From: Fervidobacterium thailandense | GTDB taxonomy: Bacteria; Thermotogota; Thermotogae; Thermotogales; Fervidobacteriaceae | Direction: 5' to 3' | Length of the DNA stretch: 38,431 nucleotides | Assembly: GCF_001719065.1 (NCBI RefSeq) | Contig: NZ_LWAF01000016.1 | Coordinates: 1-38,431, forward strand | Shown: one piece after another, positions 14,554 to 28,157 of the stretch | How positions within the stretch are numbered: the stretch's first letter is position 1 | Layout: every line of letters starts with the position of its first letter | Notes under the pieces: model-generated | What the model saw: the letters and a program-made list of their open reading frames with translations, nothing else | The model's database searches: none | Told to the model about the DNA's origin: nothing | Made by a program: the position numbers and the translations under genes

Positions 14554-15291
14554 ATGGTGGTCGTGAAACCGGTATCAGAACCGATCGAAGAGATAGTTGC
14601 AGAGATTGTTAACAGGTGTATTGAACTTGTGGGAGGTTTTGAGGGACTTCTAAAATACGACAATCTGACGTGGGTTACTTCGCTCGTTAGGAGCGCTTAC
14701 GCCGTGGTTCTGAAGCACGAGCTAAACAAAACAACCGAGGAAATCGCTAAAATTCTTGGAATAACAAAGAATACCGCAAAAGAGATTTTGGAAGCTAAGG
14801 AGGAGAAGGTTAGAGAACTTATCTCAAAAGGTGAGTTGCAAAGTATAGAGGAACTGGACACTCACATAGCCGGTGCGCTCGCAAAGATTGCTTACAAGCA
14901 ACTGAAAAGTGAAGGTGACCGGAAAATCGAAAGAATAGTTAGGAACGTGTTCAACATCGCTATAAACATCCTGGGAGGTTACAAGCGAATTGGTGAACTC
15001 AAGTTCCTAACTTGGTTACCTTCACTGGTCAGAGCTATTTACGCGGTAGTTCTGAAAAACGAACAAAACGTCACCGATGAAGAACTTACCACCAAACTTG
15101 GAATTTCGGATGTTACCTTGAAGAAGATCCTCGAAGCGGACCCAACGGAACTTGAACAGAGGTTATCCGAACTGTACGACTTCGACAACGATGATGACGA
15201 ATCAAAACACGAATCGAAGATACACATCGCCGGTGCCATCGCTAAAAGGGCTTACGAAGCGTTTAGAGAAAAACAGTTACGTGAACAATAA
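14554..15291 (+). CDS. Internally duplicated protein with two helix-turn-helix-like repeats
   Basis: The 245-residue protein consists of two clearly related repeats of about 105 residues (roughly 14-119 and 128-240). Each has an LTW-x2-SLVR-x2-YAVVLK-x-E segment (38-56 and 152-171), a helix-turn-helix-like [21 protein letters not shown] or [21 protein letters not shown] (about 61-81 and 175-195), and an HIAGA-x-AK-x-AY segment (104-114, 224-234). The order helix bundle plus helix-turn-helix in two tandem copies recalls the cyclin folds of archaeal TFB/TFIIB, but this is inference. I do not recognise the family. GGGGGG precedes the ATG. It lies between the KaiC-like ATPase and the Clp ATPase, 33 and 29 bases away, so co-transcription is very likely. 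Confidence 0.8.
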   Translation: MVVVKPVSEPIEEIVAEIVNRCIELVGGFEGLLKYDNLTWVTSLVRSAYAVVLKHELNKTTEEIAKILGITKNTAKEILEAKEEKVRELISKGELQSIEELDTHIAGALAKIAYKQLKSEGDRKIERIVRNVFNIAINILGGYKRIGELKFLTWLPSLVRAIYAVVLKNEQNVTDEELTTKLGISDVTLKKILEADPTELEQRLSELYDFDNDDDESKHESKIHIAGAIAKRAYEAFREKQLREQ

Positions 15292-15320
15292 AAAATAATA
15301 TTATGAAAGGAGTTGATAGT

Positions 15321-17543
15321 ATGATGTTCAACATGGAAGACTTCACCGAAGGGGCGCAGGAGATACTGACGTCCGTCAACGATGTTTTGACCCGTTACAG
15401 ACACAACCAGCTTTCTCCAGAGCACATACTTTTGACGATGTTGGAGAACCAGAAAAACGCAGCTGTAGACATCTTGAACCATCTTGGTGTTGACCTTGAA
15501 GGTTTGAAACGCGACGTGGAGCGCGTACTCTCTTCGAAGGGAACCTACTACTATGCAGGAACATCCGGCGGTTCCGGGCAAATGTACATAACACCGGATG
15601 CGACCAAGATTATCAACGAAGCCAAGCGGGAAGCCAGACGTATGGGCGATGAAAAAGTCGGAACAGACCATCTATTGCTGGCCATGATACTCGTACCGGA
15701 AACGACAACGTACAGGTTACTCGCAAAGTACGGTGTCTCACCGGACAAGGTCTACAAGGCCATAAAGGATCTCAGGATGCAGCGCACGTACACCGAAGAG
15801 GAAAACATTGATGTCCTTGCCAAGTTTACTGAGAACCTCACGGAAATGGCAAAAAACGGACAGTTGATGCCCGTTGTGGGTCGTGAGAAGGAAGTTAACC
15901 GGATGATAGAAATCCTCGGCAGGAAGATAAAGAACAACCCGGTTCTCATCGGTGATCCCGGTGTTGGTAAGACGGCGATAGTGGAAGGTCTTGCGCAGAG
16001 AATAGTTGCCGGGAACGTTCCAGACTTCCTAAAAGGAAAGACAATATTAAAACTCGACCTTGCCAGACTCGTAGCTGGAACTAAGTTCAGAGGAGAATTC
16101 GAAGAAAGACTCAAAAAACTCGTCGATGTTCTGAAGAAACGTTCGGATGTAATTCTCTTCATCGATGAACTACACACCGTCGTTGGTGCGGGAGCGGCTG
16201 AGGGTGCGCTTGATGCCGGCAACATACTCAAACCCGAGCTTGCAAGGGGCACGATGCGTGTTATCGGTGCGACGACGGTGGAAGAGTACAGAAAGTACAT
16301 TGAAAAGGATAAGGCACTCGCAAGAAGGTTCCAGGTCATCTTTGTTGCAGAACCATCGGTCGAAGAAACCGTTGAAATTCTCAAAGGACTCAAACCGAAG
16401 TTTGAGGAGTTCCACGGAGTTAAAATCAGCGAAAGGGCACTCGAGTTTGCCGCTAAAATGTCCGCCCGGTATATAACCGACAGGTATCTGCCAGACAAAG
16501 CCGTAGACTTGATCGACGAAGCGGCCGCAAGATGCAAGATTGACGGAAAACAGATGGTCGAAGAGGAGGACGTTGCAAAAGTCATAGAAAGATGGACGGG
16601 AATCCCCGTTGGAAAGATGATGCAGGATGAGAAGGAGAAACTCAAGAGGTTGGAGGAGATAATCCACGAAAAGTTCGTCGACCAGGAAGAAGCGGTAAAA
16701 GTTGTTGCCAACGCAATCAAGATGTCCAGGGCCGGTATCAGGAATCCGAACAGACCTCTGGGTGTGTTCCTGTTCCTCGGACCCACAGGTGTTGGTAAAA
16801 CCGAGCTTGCAAAGAGACTTGCGGACGTACTGTTCGGTACAGAGAAGGCGCTCATACGTATCGACATGAGTGAGTACATGGAGAAACACTCTGTTGCGAG
16901 GTTGATCGGTGCACCTCCGGGCTACGTGGGTTACGAAGAAGGTGGATACCTCACCGAGCAGGTCAGAAGGAGACCGTACAGCGTTATACTCTTTGATGAG
17001 ATAGAAAAGGCACACCCGGAAGTTTTCAACGTACTTTTGCAACTGTTCGACGACGGTAGGTTGACCGACGGAAAGGGTAACACCGTGGATTTCAAGAACA
17101 CGATTATCATAATGACCAGTAACATCGGCTCTGAAGTGATCATCCAAGATATCGAGGAAGGCTTCGAGGACATGATACCAAAACACATCGAAGAGGAAAT
17201 GCGCAAGTACTTCAGACCGGAACTGATTAACAGAATCGACGCAGCGGTTGTCTTCAAGCCACTGAAGAAAGAACATATCAAACAGATTGTCAGAATTTAC
17301 TTGAGCGAGCTAAACAACAGGCTCAAAGATAAGAACATCGTTGTGGAAATTGATGAGAGTATGATGGAGTATTTGGCAACGGAAGGTTACGTACCGACGA
17401 TGGGAGCAAGACCTCTGAGGAGGTTGTTCGAAAACACTGTGGAGTTTAAGATAGCGGAGTTGATTATCAACGATCAACTCAGAGAGGGTCAAAAGATAAC
17501 ATTCTCCTGGACCGACGAGGGATTGCAGTGGAAGATTGAATAA
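15321..17543 (+). CDS. Hsp100/Clp AAA+ ATPase (ClpB/ClpC-like) lacking the middle domain
   Basis: The 740-residue protein has a Clp N-terminal repeat domain (1-145), D1 with Walker A GDPGVGKT (211-218), pore loop [13 protein letters not shown] and Walker [13 protein letters not shown], and D2 with Walker A GPTGVGKT (487-494), [15 protein letters not shown], pore loop [13 protein letters not shown] and sensor region [10 protein letters not shown]. Sequence style is ClpB-like, yet between DEAAARCKI and [14 protein letters not shown] there are about 12 residues where ClpB carries a middle coiled coil of roughly 120 and ClpC a shorter one. I also see no clear IGF/IGL ClpP-docking tripeptide. It unfolds or disaggregates proteins with ATP. 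The start after AAAGGAG at 15321 is preferred to 15303, and CIRCE control upstream fits a heat-shock role. Confidence 0.9.
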   Translation: MMFNMEDFTEGAQEILTSVNDVLTRYRHNQLSPEHILLTMLENQKNAAVDILNHLGVDLEGLKRDVERVLSSKGTYYYAGTSGGSGQMYITPDATKIINEAKREARRMGDEKVGTDHLLLAMILVPETTTYRLLAKYGVSPDKVYKAIKDLRMQRTYTEEENIDVLAKFTENLTEMAKNGQLMPVVGREKEVNRMIEILGRKIKNNPVLIGDPGVGKTAIVEGLAQRIVAGNVPDFLKGKTILKLDLARLVAGTKFRGEFEERLKKLVDVLKKRSDVILFIDELHTVVGAGAAEGALDAGNILKPELARGTMRVIGATTVEEYRKYIEKDKALARRFQVIFVAEPSVEETVEILKGLKPKFEEFHGVKISERALEFAAKMSARYITDRYLPDKAVDLIDEAAARCKIDGKQMVEEEDVAKVIERWTGIPVGKMMQDEKEKLKRLEEIIHEKFVDQEEAVKVVANAIKMSRAGIRNPNRPLGVFLFLGPTGVGKTELAKRLADVLFGTEKALIRIDMSEYMEKHSVARLIGAPPGYVGYEEGGYLTEQVRRRPYSVILFDEIEKAHPEVFNVLLQLFDDGRLTDGKGNTVDFKNTIIIMTSNIGSEVIIQDIEEGFEDMIPKHIEEEMRKYFRPELINRIDAAVVFKPLKKEHIKQIVRIYLSELNNRLKDKNIVVEIDESMMEYLATEGYVPTMGARPLRRLFENTVEFKIAELIINDQLREGQKITFSWTDEGLQWKIE

Positions 17544-17573
17544 TCGATCAAACGACCAGTACGAAATACGGTG

Positions 17574-17605
17574 AAGGCCGACCGCAACAAACGGTCGGCC
17601 TTTTT
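17574..17605 (+). terminator. Rho-independent terminator of the CIRCE operon
   Basis: AAGGCCGACCG (17574-17584) pairs perfectly with CGGTCGGCCTT (17592-17602) around a seven-base loop, followed by further T residues. It lies 30 bases after the Clp stop codon, before the convergent queD gene. Confidence 0.92.
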
Positions 17606-17613
17606 ACTTATTA

Positions 17614-17970
17614 TCACTTGGAATATATCACAAAAGATGTTGGAGTCTCCCACAGCCTGATTTCGGATAAGCGATAGCGCTCCGTTGAAAGGTGCGGATA
17701 CAGCCTGTTCCAAATCCACTCGGCTATGTTTTCTGCAGATGGCTGTTGCAGGATTTCGTTGATGTATGAATGATCCAGAACACTCAGAACGTGTTCTTGA
17801 ACAATACGTTTCAACTCAATAAAATCAATGACCATTCCTTCCTCATCCCTCTCACCGCACACAACAACCTGGAGTTTGTACGTATGACCGTGGAGCTTCT
17901 CGCACTTTCCCTTGTAGGAAACCAGATTGTGCGCAGCATCGAAGGTGAATTCTTTAACTACACAGAGCAT
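17614..17970 (-). CDS. queD: QueD, 6-carboxytetrahydropterin synthase
   Basis: The 118-residue protein shows the PTPS/QueD fold motifs: zinc ligands in FDAAHNL and CEKLHGHTY, the catalytic cysteine in the same CEKLHGH segment, MVIDFIELK for subunit packing, the histidine of LDHSYINE, and glutamates in PSAENIAEWI and WETPTS for pterin binding. It converts 7,8-dihydroneopterin triphosphate to 6-carboxytetrahydropterin, the second step of queuosine/7-deazaguanine synthesis. The start is ATG 17970, with GAAAGGGGGA upstream; the frame extends further but without the family's usual N-terminus. It stands alone here, without queC, queE or queF, downstream of the rpoC terminator. No preQ1 riboswitch or clear promoter is visible, so it may rely on readthrough. 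Confidence 0.9.
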   Translation of the reverse strand: MLCVVKEFTFDAAHNLVSYKGKCEKLHGHTYKLQVVVCGERDEEGMVIDFIELKRIVQEHVLSVLDHSYINEILQQPSAENIAEWIWNRLYPHLSTERYRLSEIRLWETPTSFVIYSK

Positions 17971-18042
17971 AAAACCGTCCCCCTTTCCTTCGATCTTTCG
18001 ATGAGCCTTGTTTTTCATCACAAGCGGTTACTTATGGTTACT

Positions 18043-18073
18043 AAAAAGGCCCGGTGAGGTTTGCCACCGGGCC
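18043..18073 (-). terminator. Rho-independent terminator after rpoC
   Basis: On the minus strand GGCCCGGTG (plus 18065-18073) pairs with CACCGGGCC (plus 18048-18056) around an eight-base loop, followed by TTTTT. It lies about 60 bases after the rpoC stop. It ends the rplJ-rplL-rpoB-rpoC transcript. Confidence 0.9.
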
Positions 18074-18134
18074 GATGTTGTCGTTACCAATTTACCACTG
18101 ACGTGGTCATATCCTCACACTTTTAGCCCCACGC

Positions 18135-23102
<4,968 letters not shown>

Positions 23103-23121
23103 CAGGGTCCCTCCTTAACCC

Positions 23122-23142
23122 TATGGTGCTTTCAGCACCATA
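23122..23142 (-). repeat. Hairpin in the rpoB-rpoC intergenic gap
   Basis: TATGGTGCT and AGCACCATA form a perfect 9-bp stem around a three-base loop, immediately before the rpoC ribosome site. No T-tract follows on the minus strand, so it is not an intrinsic terminator. An mRNA-processing or translation-control element is possible. Confidence 0.6.
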
Positions 23143-23163
23143 TTACGTTCTTGAATTATAACT

Positions 23164-26100
23164 TTATAACTTTTCTATATCAATTTCCCTACCGTGCTCG
23201 TCGTAAACACGTACGTCCAAGGCCAATCCCTTCAGCTCTCTAACCAACACCTTAAAGCTTTCCGGAAGACCAGGTTCTGGTAGGTTCTTGGACTTCATTA
23301 TGGCCCTGTAAACTTCCGTTCTTCCTCTGATGTCGTCACTCTTGACTGTAAGCATTTCGTTGAGTGTGTAAGAAGCTCCGTACGCTTCAAGCGCCCAAAC
23401 TTCCATCTCTCCGAACCTCTGGCCACCGAATTGCGCCTTACCACCGAGCGGTTGTTGGTGGATTAGCGAGTACGGGCCTGTTGCACGAGCGTGGATCTTA
23501 TCGCGTGCAATGTGTATGAGTTTGAGCATGTACATGTAACCAACCAACACCGGTGAGTCGAACTCCTTACCCGTACGTCCGTCCCTCAGCGTGACCTTGC
23601 CGGACGGATTTTCCGGATCATCACCGTGGTGCAGGTTGAACTGTTCGCGAACCTTGTAAAGTTCCGGGAGTATTTCGTCTTCTTTTGCACCATCAAAGAC
23701 AGGAGTTGCAAAGTATCTGTTGGTCAGTTTCGCAAGCCATCCAAGAGACGTTTCGAGTACTTGTCCGATGTTCATTCGCGATGGAACTCCCAGAGGACTC
23801 AGAACGATTTGGACCGGTGTACCGTCCGGCAAGAACGGCATGTCCTCTTTCGGAAGTATCATCGAAACGACACCTTTGTTTCCATGTCTTCCAGCGAGCT
23901 TGTCACCAACTTCAAGTGGTTTCCTTGTTGCAAGGTAAACGCGCACGAGTGTGTTGACTCCAGGGCCAAGGTCTCCGACTTCCTCCTTGTGATAGACGTT
24001 AACACCGATGACTCGACCTTCAACACCGTGCGGGACTCTCAACGAAGAGTCTTTTACATCCTTACCTTTTTCCCCGAAGACAGACCTTATGATCTTCTCC
24101 TCCGGACTCGCGTCGCTCTCACCTTTCGGTGTCACTTTACCGACAAGTATATCCTGAGAGGACAGGTATTTTTGCCTACCAACGTACGCTCCAACACGTA
24201 TGATTCCATTCTCGTCCAAGTTCCTCAAGTTTTCCTTGGAAACGTTCGGCACCTCGGCTGTGATTTCTTCAGGCCCGATTCTCGTTTCTCGCGCGGTTGT
24301 CTCGTACACCTCGATATGGACCGATGTAAAGGTGTCTTCTTCGAGCAATTCTTCACTAACCAAGATAGCATCCTCGAAGTTGTAACCTTCCCACGGCAGG
24401 AACGCGACGAGCACGTTTTTACCAAGTGCCAGCTCACCGTTATCGGTAGCCGGACCATCGGCTATGGGCATACCCTTCTTCACGAAGTCACCCACGTTGA
24501 CGATTGGACGCTGGTTTATACACGTATCCTGGTTTGACCTCACGTATTTGAGCAATTGGTACTCGTCAACGATCGGGTTACCTTTTTTATCGTAAAGTGG
24601 CTCACCATTTTCGTTAACGCGTTGGATGATGATCTTTCGCGCATCAACTTTTCTGACTATACCGTCGTGTTTCGCGGTTACAACGTGTCCAGAATAGAGG
24701 GCAGCTGGATACTCCATACCCGTTCCCACAAGTGGTGCCTCGGGTTTTATCAACGGAACGGCCTGACGTTGCATGTTCGAACCCATCAGTGCACGGTTTG
24801 CGTCATCGTGTTCAAGGAACGGGATGAGCGATGTGGTAACACTGACTATCTGTTTTGGAGAGACATCTATGAAATCCACCTCGTGTTTGTCGACGAACAC
24901 GATTTTCTCCATGTACCTTACCGTAACCTTGTCGGGGATTATGTTTCCTTCCTCGTCCACAGGAATCGTAGCCGAGGCAATCCTGTAGTGTTCCTCTTCA
25001 TCAGCTGCGAGATAGACGATCTGATCGGTTACCTTACCGTTGATCACCTTCCTGTACGGGGTGATCAGGAACCCGAACTTGTCTATCGTGGCGTAGACTG
25101 CGAGTGACGTGATGAGACCGATGTTACCACCTTCCGGTGTCTCGATCGGACACATCCTACCGTAGTGTGAGTGGTGTACGTCGCGCACCTCGAACCTTGC
25201 GCGTTCCCTCTTCAATCCACCAGGTCCCACCGCCGTCAACCTTCTCTTGTGGGTCAATTCTGATATCGGATTCACCTGGTCCATGAACTGGGAAAGCGGG
25301 TTTGTTGCGAAGAAACTGTTTATCGCAGCAACAACACTCCTGAGGTTGACCACGCTTGGGATCGAGATTTTATCGAGACTGGTGTACGTTGCCAACCTTT
25401 CCTGGATCTGGTGAACAACCTTTGAAAACGCTCTCTCGAATTCCGCACCGTAGAGCTCCCCAACGGTCCTAACACGTTTGTTAGCCAAGTGGTCCTTCGT
25501 ATCGAGCGTTTCCGGGTGTCTCTCAACTTCAAGGAGCATCTTCGTAACAAGTATTATATCCATTGGAGTCAACGCGTTGAACGACTCCGAATACTCGACA
25601 TTCTCGACATCCTTGGGATTCCTGCCTTCAATCTCAACAAGGTACCTTCTGTACGCGTTCGTCAGTTTCTTGTTCATCTTATAACGCCCAACTTCGGATA
25701 GTTCGAACCGTTCCTCGTTGAAGTACAGGCTGTTCCAGTAGTTCTTCGCGGCGTTGTACCTGAACACTTCACCGGGTCTGAGTTCACGGTAAATCTCCAT
25801 GTACGCACGGAGTTCACTGATTTGCTCTTCTTGAGGAATTTTCAACCTTTCTTTCAATTTGAGATAGGTTTTGAACATGTATTTGTTGACGACCTTTATC
25901 CGCTCAATACCGTGTTCCCTGAGCTCTTGAACGAGCGACGGAGTTAAAATGCTGCCTTTCTCGGCCAGCACCTCGCCGCTCTTTGATTTCACAGTTTCGA
26001 GTATAATAACACCGTTCGCATGTTCCACAGCATAGTCATCTTCCACATCGATGTACGTCGGGAAGAGCGATAGCACGTCAAGATCGTTCTGATAACCGAG

Positions 26101-26712
26101 CGTCTTCAAAACGAGGAAAAGGTTAAGCCTCTTCCTCCTGTCGATTCTGGCGTACAGCGTCTCGTCGTTGAGATTCAACATTATCTCGAGCCACACACCT
26201 CTGACAGGTAAGAAGTGTGCAACGTATATGGGTTTTGCCCCGACGTTTCTCGTCGGCTCTTCAACAAAATATACACCCGGGCTCCTAACAAGCTGGCTTA
26301 CAACGACACGTTCAACACCGTTTATAACGAACGTTTGATTTTCCGTCATCACAGGATAATTACCGAGACTCACTTCCTCTTCACGCATCTCACCAGTTGA
26401 AAGGTCCGTCACCCTGACAGTTGCGTAGAAGGGGGCGACGTAAGTCAACAGCCTCTGCTTACACTCCTCCACGGAGTTTAGCGGAGCACCGACTCTGAAA
26501 CCGACGAACTCGAGGCTGAATCCCTTATCCTTTCTCCCTTCGCCCTTAACCGAGGTGATCGGACAGAACTTTTTGAGGATCTTCAGCAAACCGGAATTTA
26601 TCAATTCCGAGAACGAATCACGCTGAATTTGTACGAGGTCTGGCACGTCCAAGATTTCGGAAACTCTCCCGAACGAGAACCTCGTCCTGTTCCCAATCTG
26701 ATAGGTTTTCAT
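23164..26712 (-). CDS. rpoB: RNA polymerase beta subunit
   Basis: The 1182-residue protein has the conserved blocks in order: [17 protein letters not shown], the rifampicin region [20 protein letters not shown] (474-493), [48 protein letters not shown] and the C-terminal clamp [20 protein letters not shown]. Together with beta' it forms the polymerase active-site cleft. The position equal to E. coli Asn518 is Val480 and that equal to Ser531 is Thr493, changes within the rifampicin pocket. The start has AAAGAGGTGATTGA upstream. It follows rplL across a 215-base gap with an intrinsic attenuator, so its expression is probably set lower than the ribosomal proteins'. Confidence 0.98.
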   Translation of the reverse strand: MKTYQIGNRTRFSFGRVSEILDVPDLVQIQRDSFSELINSGLLKILKKFCPITSVKGEGRKDKGFSLEFVGFRVGAPLNSVEECKQRLLTYVAPFYATVRVTDLSTGEMREEEVSLGNYPVMTENQTFVINGVERVVVSQLVRSPGVYFVEEPTRNVGAKPIYVAHFLPVRGVWLEIMLNLNDETLYARIDRRKRLNLFLVLKTLGYQNDLDVLSLFPTYIDVEDDYAVEHANGVIILETVKSKSGEVLAEKGSILTPSLVQELREHGIERIKVVNKYMFKTYLKLKERLKIPQEEQISELRAYMEIYRELRPGEVFRYNAAKNYWNSLYFNEERFELSEVGRYKMNKKLTNAYRRYLVEIEGRNPKDVENVEYSESFNALTPMDIILVTKMLLEVERHPETLDTKDHLANKRVRTVGELYGAEFERAFSKVVHQIQERLATYTSLDKISIPSVVNLRSVVAAINSFFATNPLSQFMDQVNPISELTHKRRLTAVGPGGLKRERARFEVRDVHHSHYGRMCPIETPEGGNIGLITSLAVYATIDKFGFLITPYRKVINGKVTDQIVYLAADEEEHYRIASATIPVDEEGNIIPDKVTVRYMEKIVFVDKHEVDFIDVSPKQIVSVTTSLIPFLEHDDANRALMGSNMQRQAVPLIKPEAPLVGTGMEYPAALYSGHVVTAKHDGIVRKVDARKIIIQRVNENGEPLYDKKGNPIVDEYQLLKYVRSNQDTCINQRPIVNVGDFVKKGMPIADGPATDNGELALGKNVLVAFLPWEGYNFEDAILVSEELLEEDTFTSVHIEVYETTARETRIGPEEITAEVPNVSKENLRNLDENGIIRVGAYVGRQKYLSSQDILVGKVTPKGESDASPEEKIIRSVFGEKGKDVKDSSLRVPHGVEGRVIGVNVYHKEEVGDLGPGVNTLVRVYLATRKPLEVGDKLAGRHGNKGVVSMILPKEDMPFLPDGTPVQIVLSPLGVPSRMNIGQVLETSLGWLAKLTNRYFATPVFDGAKEDEILPELYKVREQFNLHHGDDPENPSGKVTLRDGRTGKEFDSPVLVGYMYMLKLIHIARDKIHARATGPYSLIHQQPLGGKAQFGGQRFGEMEVWALEAYGASYTLNEMLTVKSDDIRGRTEVYRAIMKSKNLPEPGLPESFKVLVRELKGLALDVRVYDEHGREIDIEKL

Positions 26713-26805
26713 TCAATCACCTCTTTCCAAAATTAATTGTACACGGATAACCGCAACTGAGGGAAGAAAAAATAAAAAGACGTAAGGTGGAACCGAGTGT
26801 AACCC

Positions 26806-26845
26806 ATTGGTGAACTGCGGAAATAGGGGGTAATAATACACCAAT
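26806..26845 (-). repeat. Inverted repeat in the rplL-rpoB gap
   Basis: ATTGGTG (26806-26812) and CACCAAT (26839-26845) are exact reverse complements 26 bases apart, between the attenuator and rpoB. The short arms may close a stem-loop in the mRNA or be coincidental. Apart from this and the attenuator, the rest of the 26713-26927 gap shows only the rpoB ribosome site and no convincing second promoter. Confidence 0.35.
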
Positions 26846-26860
26846 TTTATATTAAACCAC

Positions 26861-26895
26861 AAAAACCCCGCACTGTAAATCCTTGTGCGGGGTTT
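26861..26895 (-). terminator. Attenuator between rplL and rpoB
   Basis: On the minus strand AAACCCCGCAC pairs with GTGCGGGGTTT (11 bp, loop 11 bases), followed by further T residues and a T-rich stretch. It lies 33 bases after the rplL stop. As in many bacteria, partial termination here would make ribosomal protein L12, present in several copies per ribosome, in excess of polymerase subunits. Confidence 0.85.
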
Positions 26896-26927
26896 GATAC
26901 ATAATATTATCTTTCAAGAAACAGTTG

Positions 26928-27317
26928 TTACTTAATTTCAACCTCTCCGCCGGCTTCCGCAATTTTCTTCTTGATTTCCTCAGCCTCTTCCTTCTTAACG
27001 CCCTGTTTGATAAACGCGTCCGGAGCACCAGCTTTTTCAACGAGGTCTTTAGCTTCTTTCAGACCAAGTCCGGTGATTTCCCTGACAACTTTGATAACTT
27101 CTACCTTCTTCTGACCGAAGCTCTTAAGAAGCACGTCGAACGTGTCCTTTTCCTCAGCTGCCGCTGCTGCTGGAGCTGCCGCCGCTGCAACTGGCATCGC
27201 TGCCATAACTGGAGCTGCTGCGCTGACTCCGAATCTTTCTTCGAGCATCTTAACAAGTTCCGCAAGTTCCGCAACCGTCAATGACTCAATAGCTTTTACA
27301 AGTTCTTCCAACGTCAT
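26928..27317 (-). CDS. rplL: 50S ribosomal protein L7/L12
   Basis: The 129-residue protein has the L12 N-terminal dimerisation helix pair ([21 protein letters not shown]), an alanine-rich hinge (about 39-61, with [13 protein letters not shown]), and the factor-binding C-terminal domain with [19 protein letters not shown] and [11 protein letters not shown], ending in GGEVEIK. It binds L10 and recruits translational GTPases. ATG 27317 is preceded by GGAGGTG with ideal spacing; the frame extends six codons further without biological support. It lies 58 bases after rplJ in the same transcript. Confidence 0.97.
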   Translation of the reverse strand: MTLEELVKAIESLTVAELAELVKMLEERFGVSAAAPVMAAMPVAAAAAPAAAAAEEKDTFDVLLKSFGQKKVEVIKVVREITGLGLKEAKDLVEKAGAPDAFIKQGVKKEEAEEIKKKIAEAGGEVEIK

Positions 27318-27375
27318 AGTCACACCTCCGTACATGGATTTTTACATGCTGTTACCGAACCAAAATACCGAAAGA

Positions 27376-27921
27376 TTACTGACCTTCCTTCTTTTCCTTA
27401 ATCGCGTTAAGCACATAAAGCATATTTCTCATGACGCCTGCAAGCACGTTGACAAATCCGCGTATCGGGGCTTGGATACCACCAACGACCATCGCAAGGA
27501 GTTGTTCTCTCGACGGAAGTTTGGAGAGTTCCTCGAGTTGTTCTCCCGAGAAGAACTTTCTTTCAAGGTAGATCCCCTTACAAACTGGTGTTCCCTTGTT
27601 CTCCTTGATGAAGTTGTGCAGTATTTTGATGGCCTCCACAGGATCCCCTTGTGTGACGTACAGCACCGCCGTTGGCCCGAAGAAAACTTTCTCGGCTGCC
27701 GCAACGTCGTATTCGGCGTTTCTGAGGGCCATCTTCAGGAGTGTGTTCTTTACAACCTGGAGTTTTGCACCACTGCCCATCTTTTCGCGTAGCGATCTTC
27801 TGAGTTTGGTCATTTGGGCAACCGTCAACCCCGTGAAATCGGTGAAGAGTACAAGTGAAGAGTTCTTGAACGTTTCCGTCAATTCCTGAACCAGTTTCTC
27901 TTTTTCAGGTCTTCTGAGCAC
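27376..27921 (-). CDS. rplJ: 50S ribosomal protein L10
   Basis: The 181-residue protein matches L10: EKLVQELTETFKNSSLVLFTDFTGLTVAQM, broken here into EKLVQELTETF, SLVLFTDFTGLTV and KLRRSLRE, then VVKNTLLKMAL, the PTAVLYVTQGDPV strand, and the C-terminal helix (NVLAGVMRNMLYVLNAI) that docks L12 dimers. It is the base of the ribosomal stalk. The start is GTG 27921 with GGAGGTG upstream. The gene heads the rplJ-rplL-rpoB-rpoC operon and follows a structured leader with a terminator. rplK-rplA-nusG-secE, its neighbours in many bacteria, are absent here; a penicillin-binding protein gene lies upstream instead. Confidence 0.97.
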   Translation of the reverse strand: MLRRPEKEKLVQELTETFKNSSLVLFTDFTGLTVAQMTKLRRSLREKMGSGAKLQVVKNTLLKMALRNAEYDVAAAEKVFFGPTAVLYVTQGDPVEAIKILHNFIKENKGTPVCKGIYLERKFFSGEQLEELSKLPSREQLLAMVVGGIQAPIRGFVNVLAGVMRNMLYVLNAIKEKKEGQ

Positions 27922-28071
27922 AGGGTCACCTCCAGTCCTTGGAAAAAATTAAACGCCTCTTTCGAGGCGAAGCGAAAGAACATCATCCTGCATGGTAGCA
28001 GGACATAGTTCTTTCGTGCCTCGTGCAGGTGCCCCCGCGGGGACTTTATTTACCCTGCAGTCTTCGGCAAC
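27922..28071 (-). ncRNA. L10 leader (autoregulatory mRNA leader)
   Basis: The roughly 150-base transcript leader before rplJ folds into nested helices. CCGAAGACTGCAGG with CCTGCACGAGGC makes the closing stem around a GC-rich CCCCGC/GCGGGG arm (28030-28043), a layout typical of ribosomal protein L10 leaders, to which L10-L12 binds. A second long helix pairs 27973-27981 with 28008-28016, with an inner CCTGC/GCAGG stem. The leader ends in an intrinsic terminator. Excess L10 would promote termination and lower expression of the whole operon. Confidence 0.75.
27943..27969 (-). terminator. Leader attenuator of the rplJ operon
   Basis: On the minus strand CGCCTC and GAGGCG form a 6-bp stem with a GAAA tetraloop (27954-27969), then TTTAATTTTTT. 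CGCCTCG can instead pair with CGAGGC at 28018-28023 further up the leader, extending the long helix. The two pairings exclude each other, giving a terminator/antiterminator switch. Confidence 0.8.
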
Positions 28072-28077
28072 ACTTGT

Positions 28078-28086
28078 ATTCTACCA
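28078..28086 (-). promoter_or_regulatory. Extended -10 promoter of the rplJ operon
   Basis: On the minus strand TGGTAGAAT gives an extended -10 element. No good -35 is visible at 16-18 bases. Its position places the transcription start at about 28070, exactly where the L10 leader structure begins. It lies in the 70-odd bases after the upstream penicillin-binding protein gene. Confidence 0.55.
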
Positions 28087-28157
28087 GATGATGACGTTCC
28101 GTGGTTACCCAAAGGTAAATCTTACATTACCTCACTGTTACTACCACGGTCGCTACC

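Noticed and set aside
15752-17276. Two long minus-strand open frames (about 370 codons) opposite the Clp ATPase gene
   Set aside because: The plus strand encodes an unmistakable Clp protein; the antisense products show no domain and arise from its codon bias.
17971-18042. preQ1 riboswitch ahead of queD
   Set aside because: The leader has no CTA-loop pseudoknot pattern or A-rich tail typical of preQ1 aptamers.
27142-27335. Alanine-coding repeat tract in rplL as a simple-sequence repeat element
   Set aside because: It is the normal alanine-rich hinge of L7/L12 and uses mixed alanine codons.
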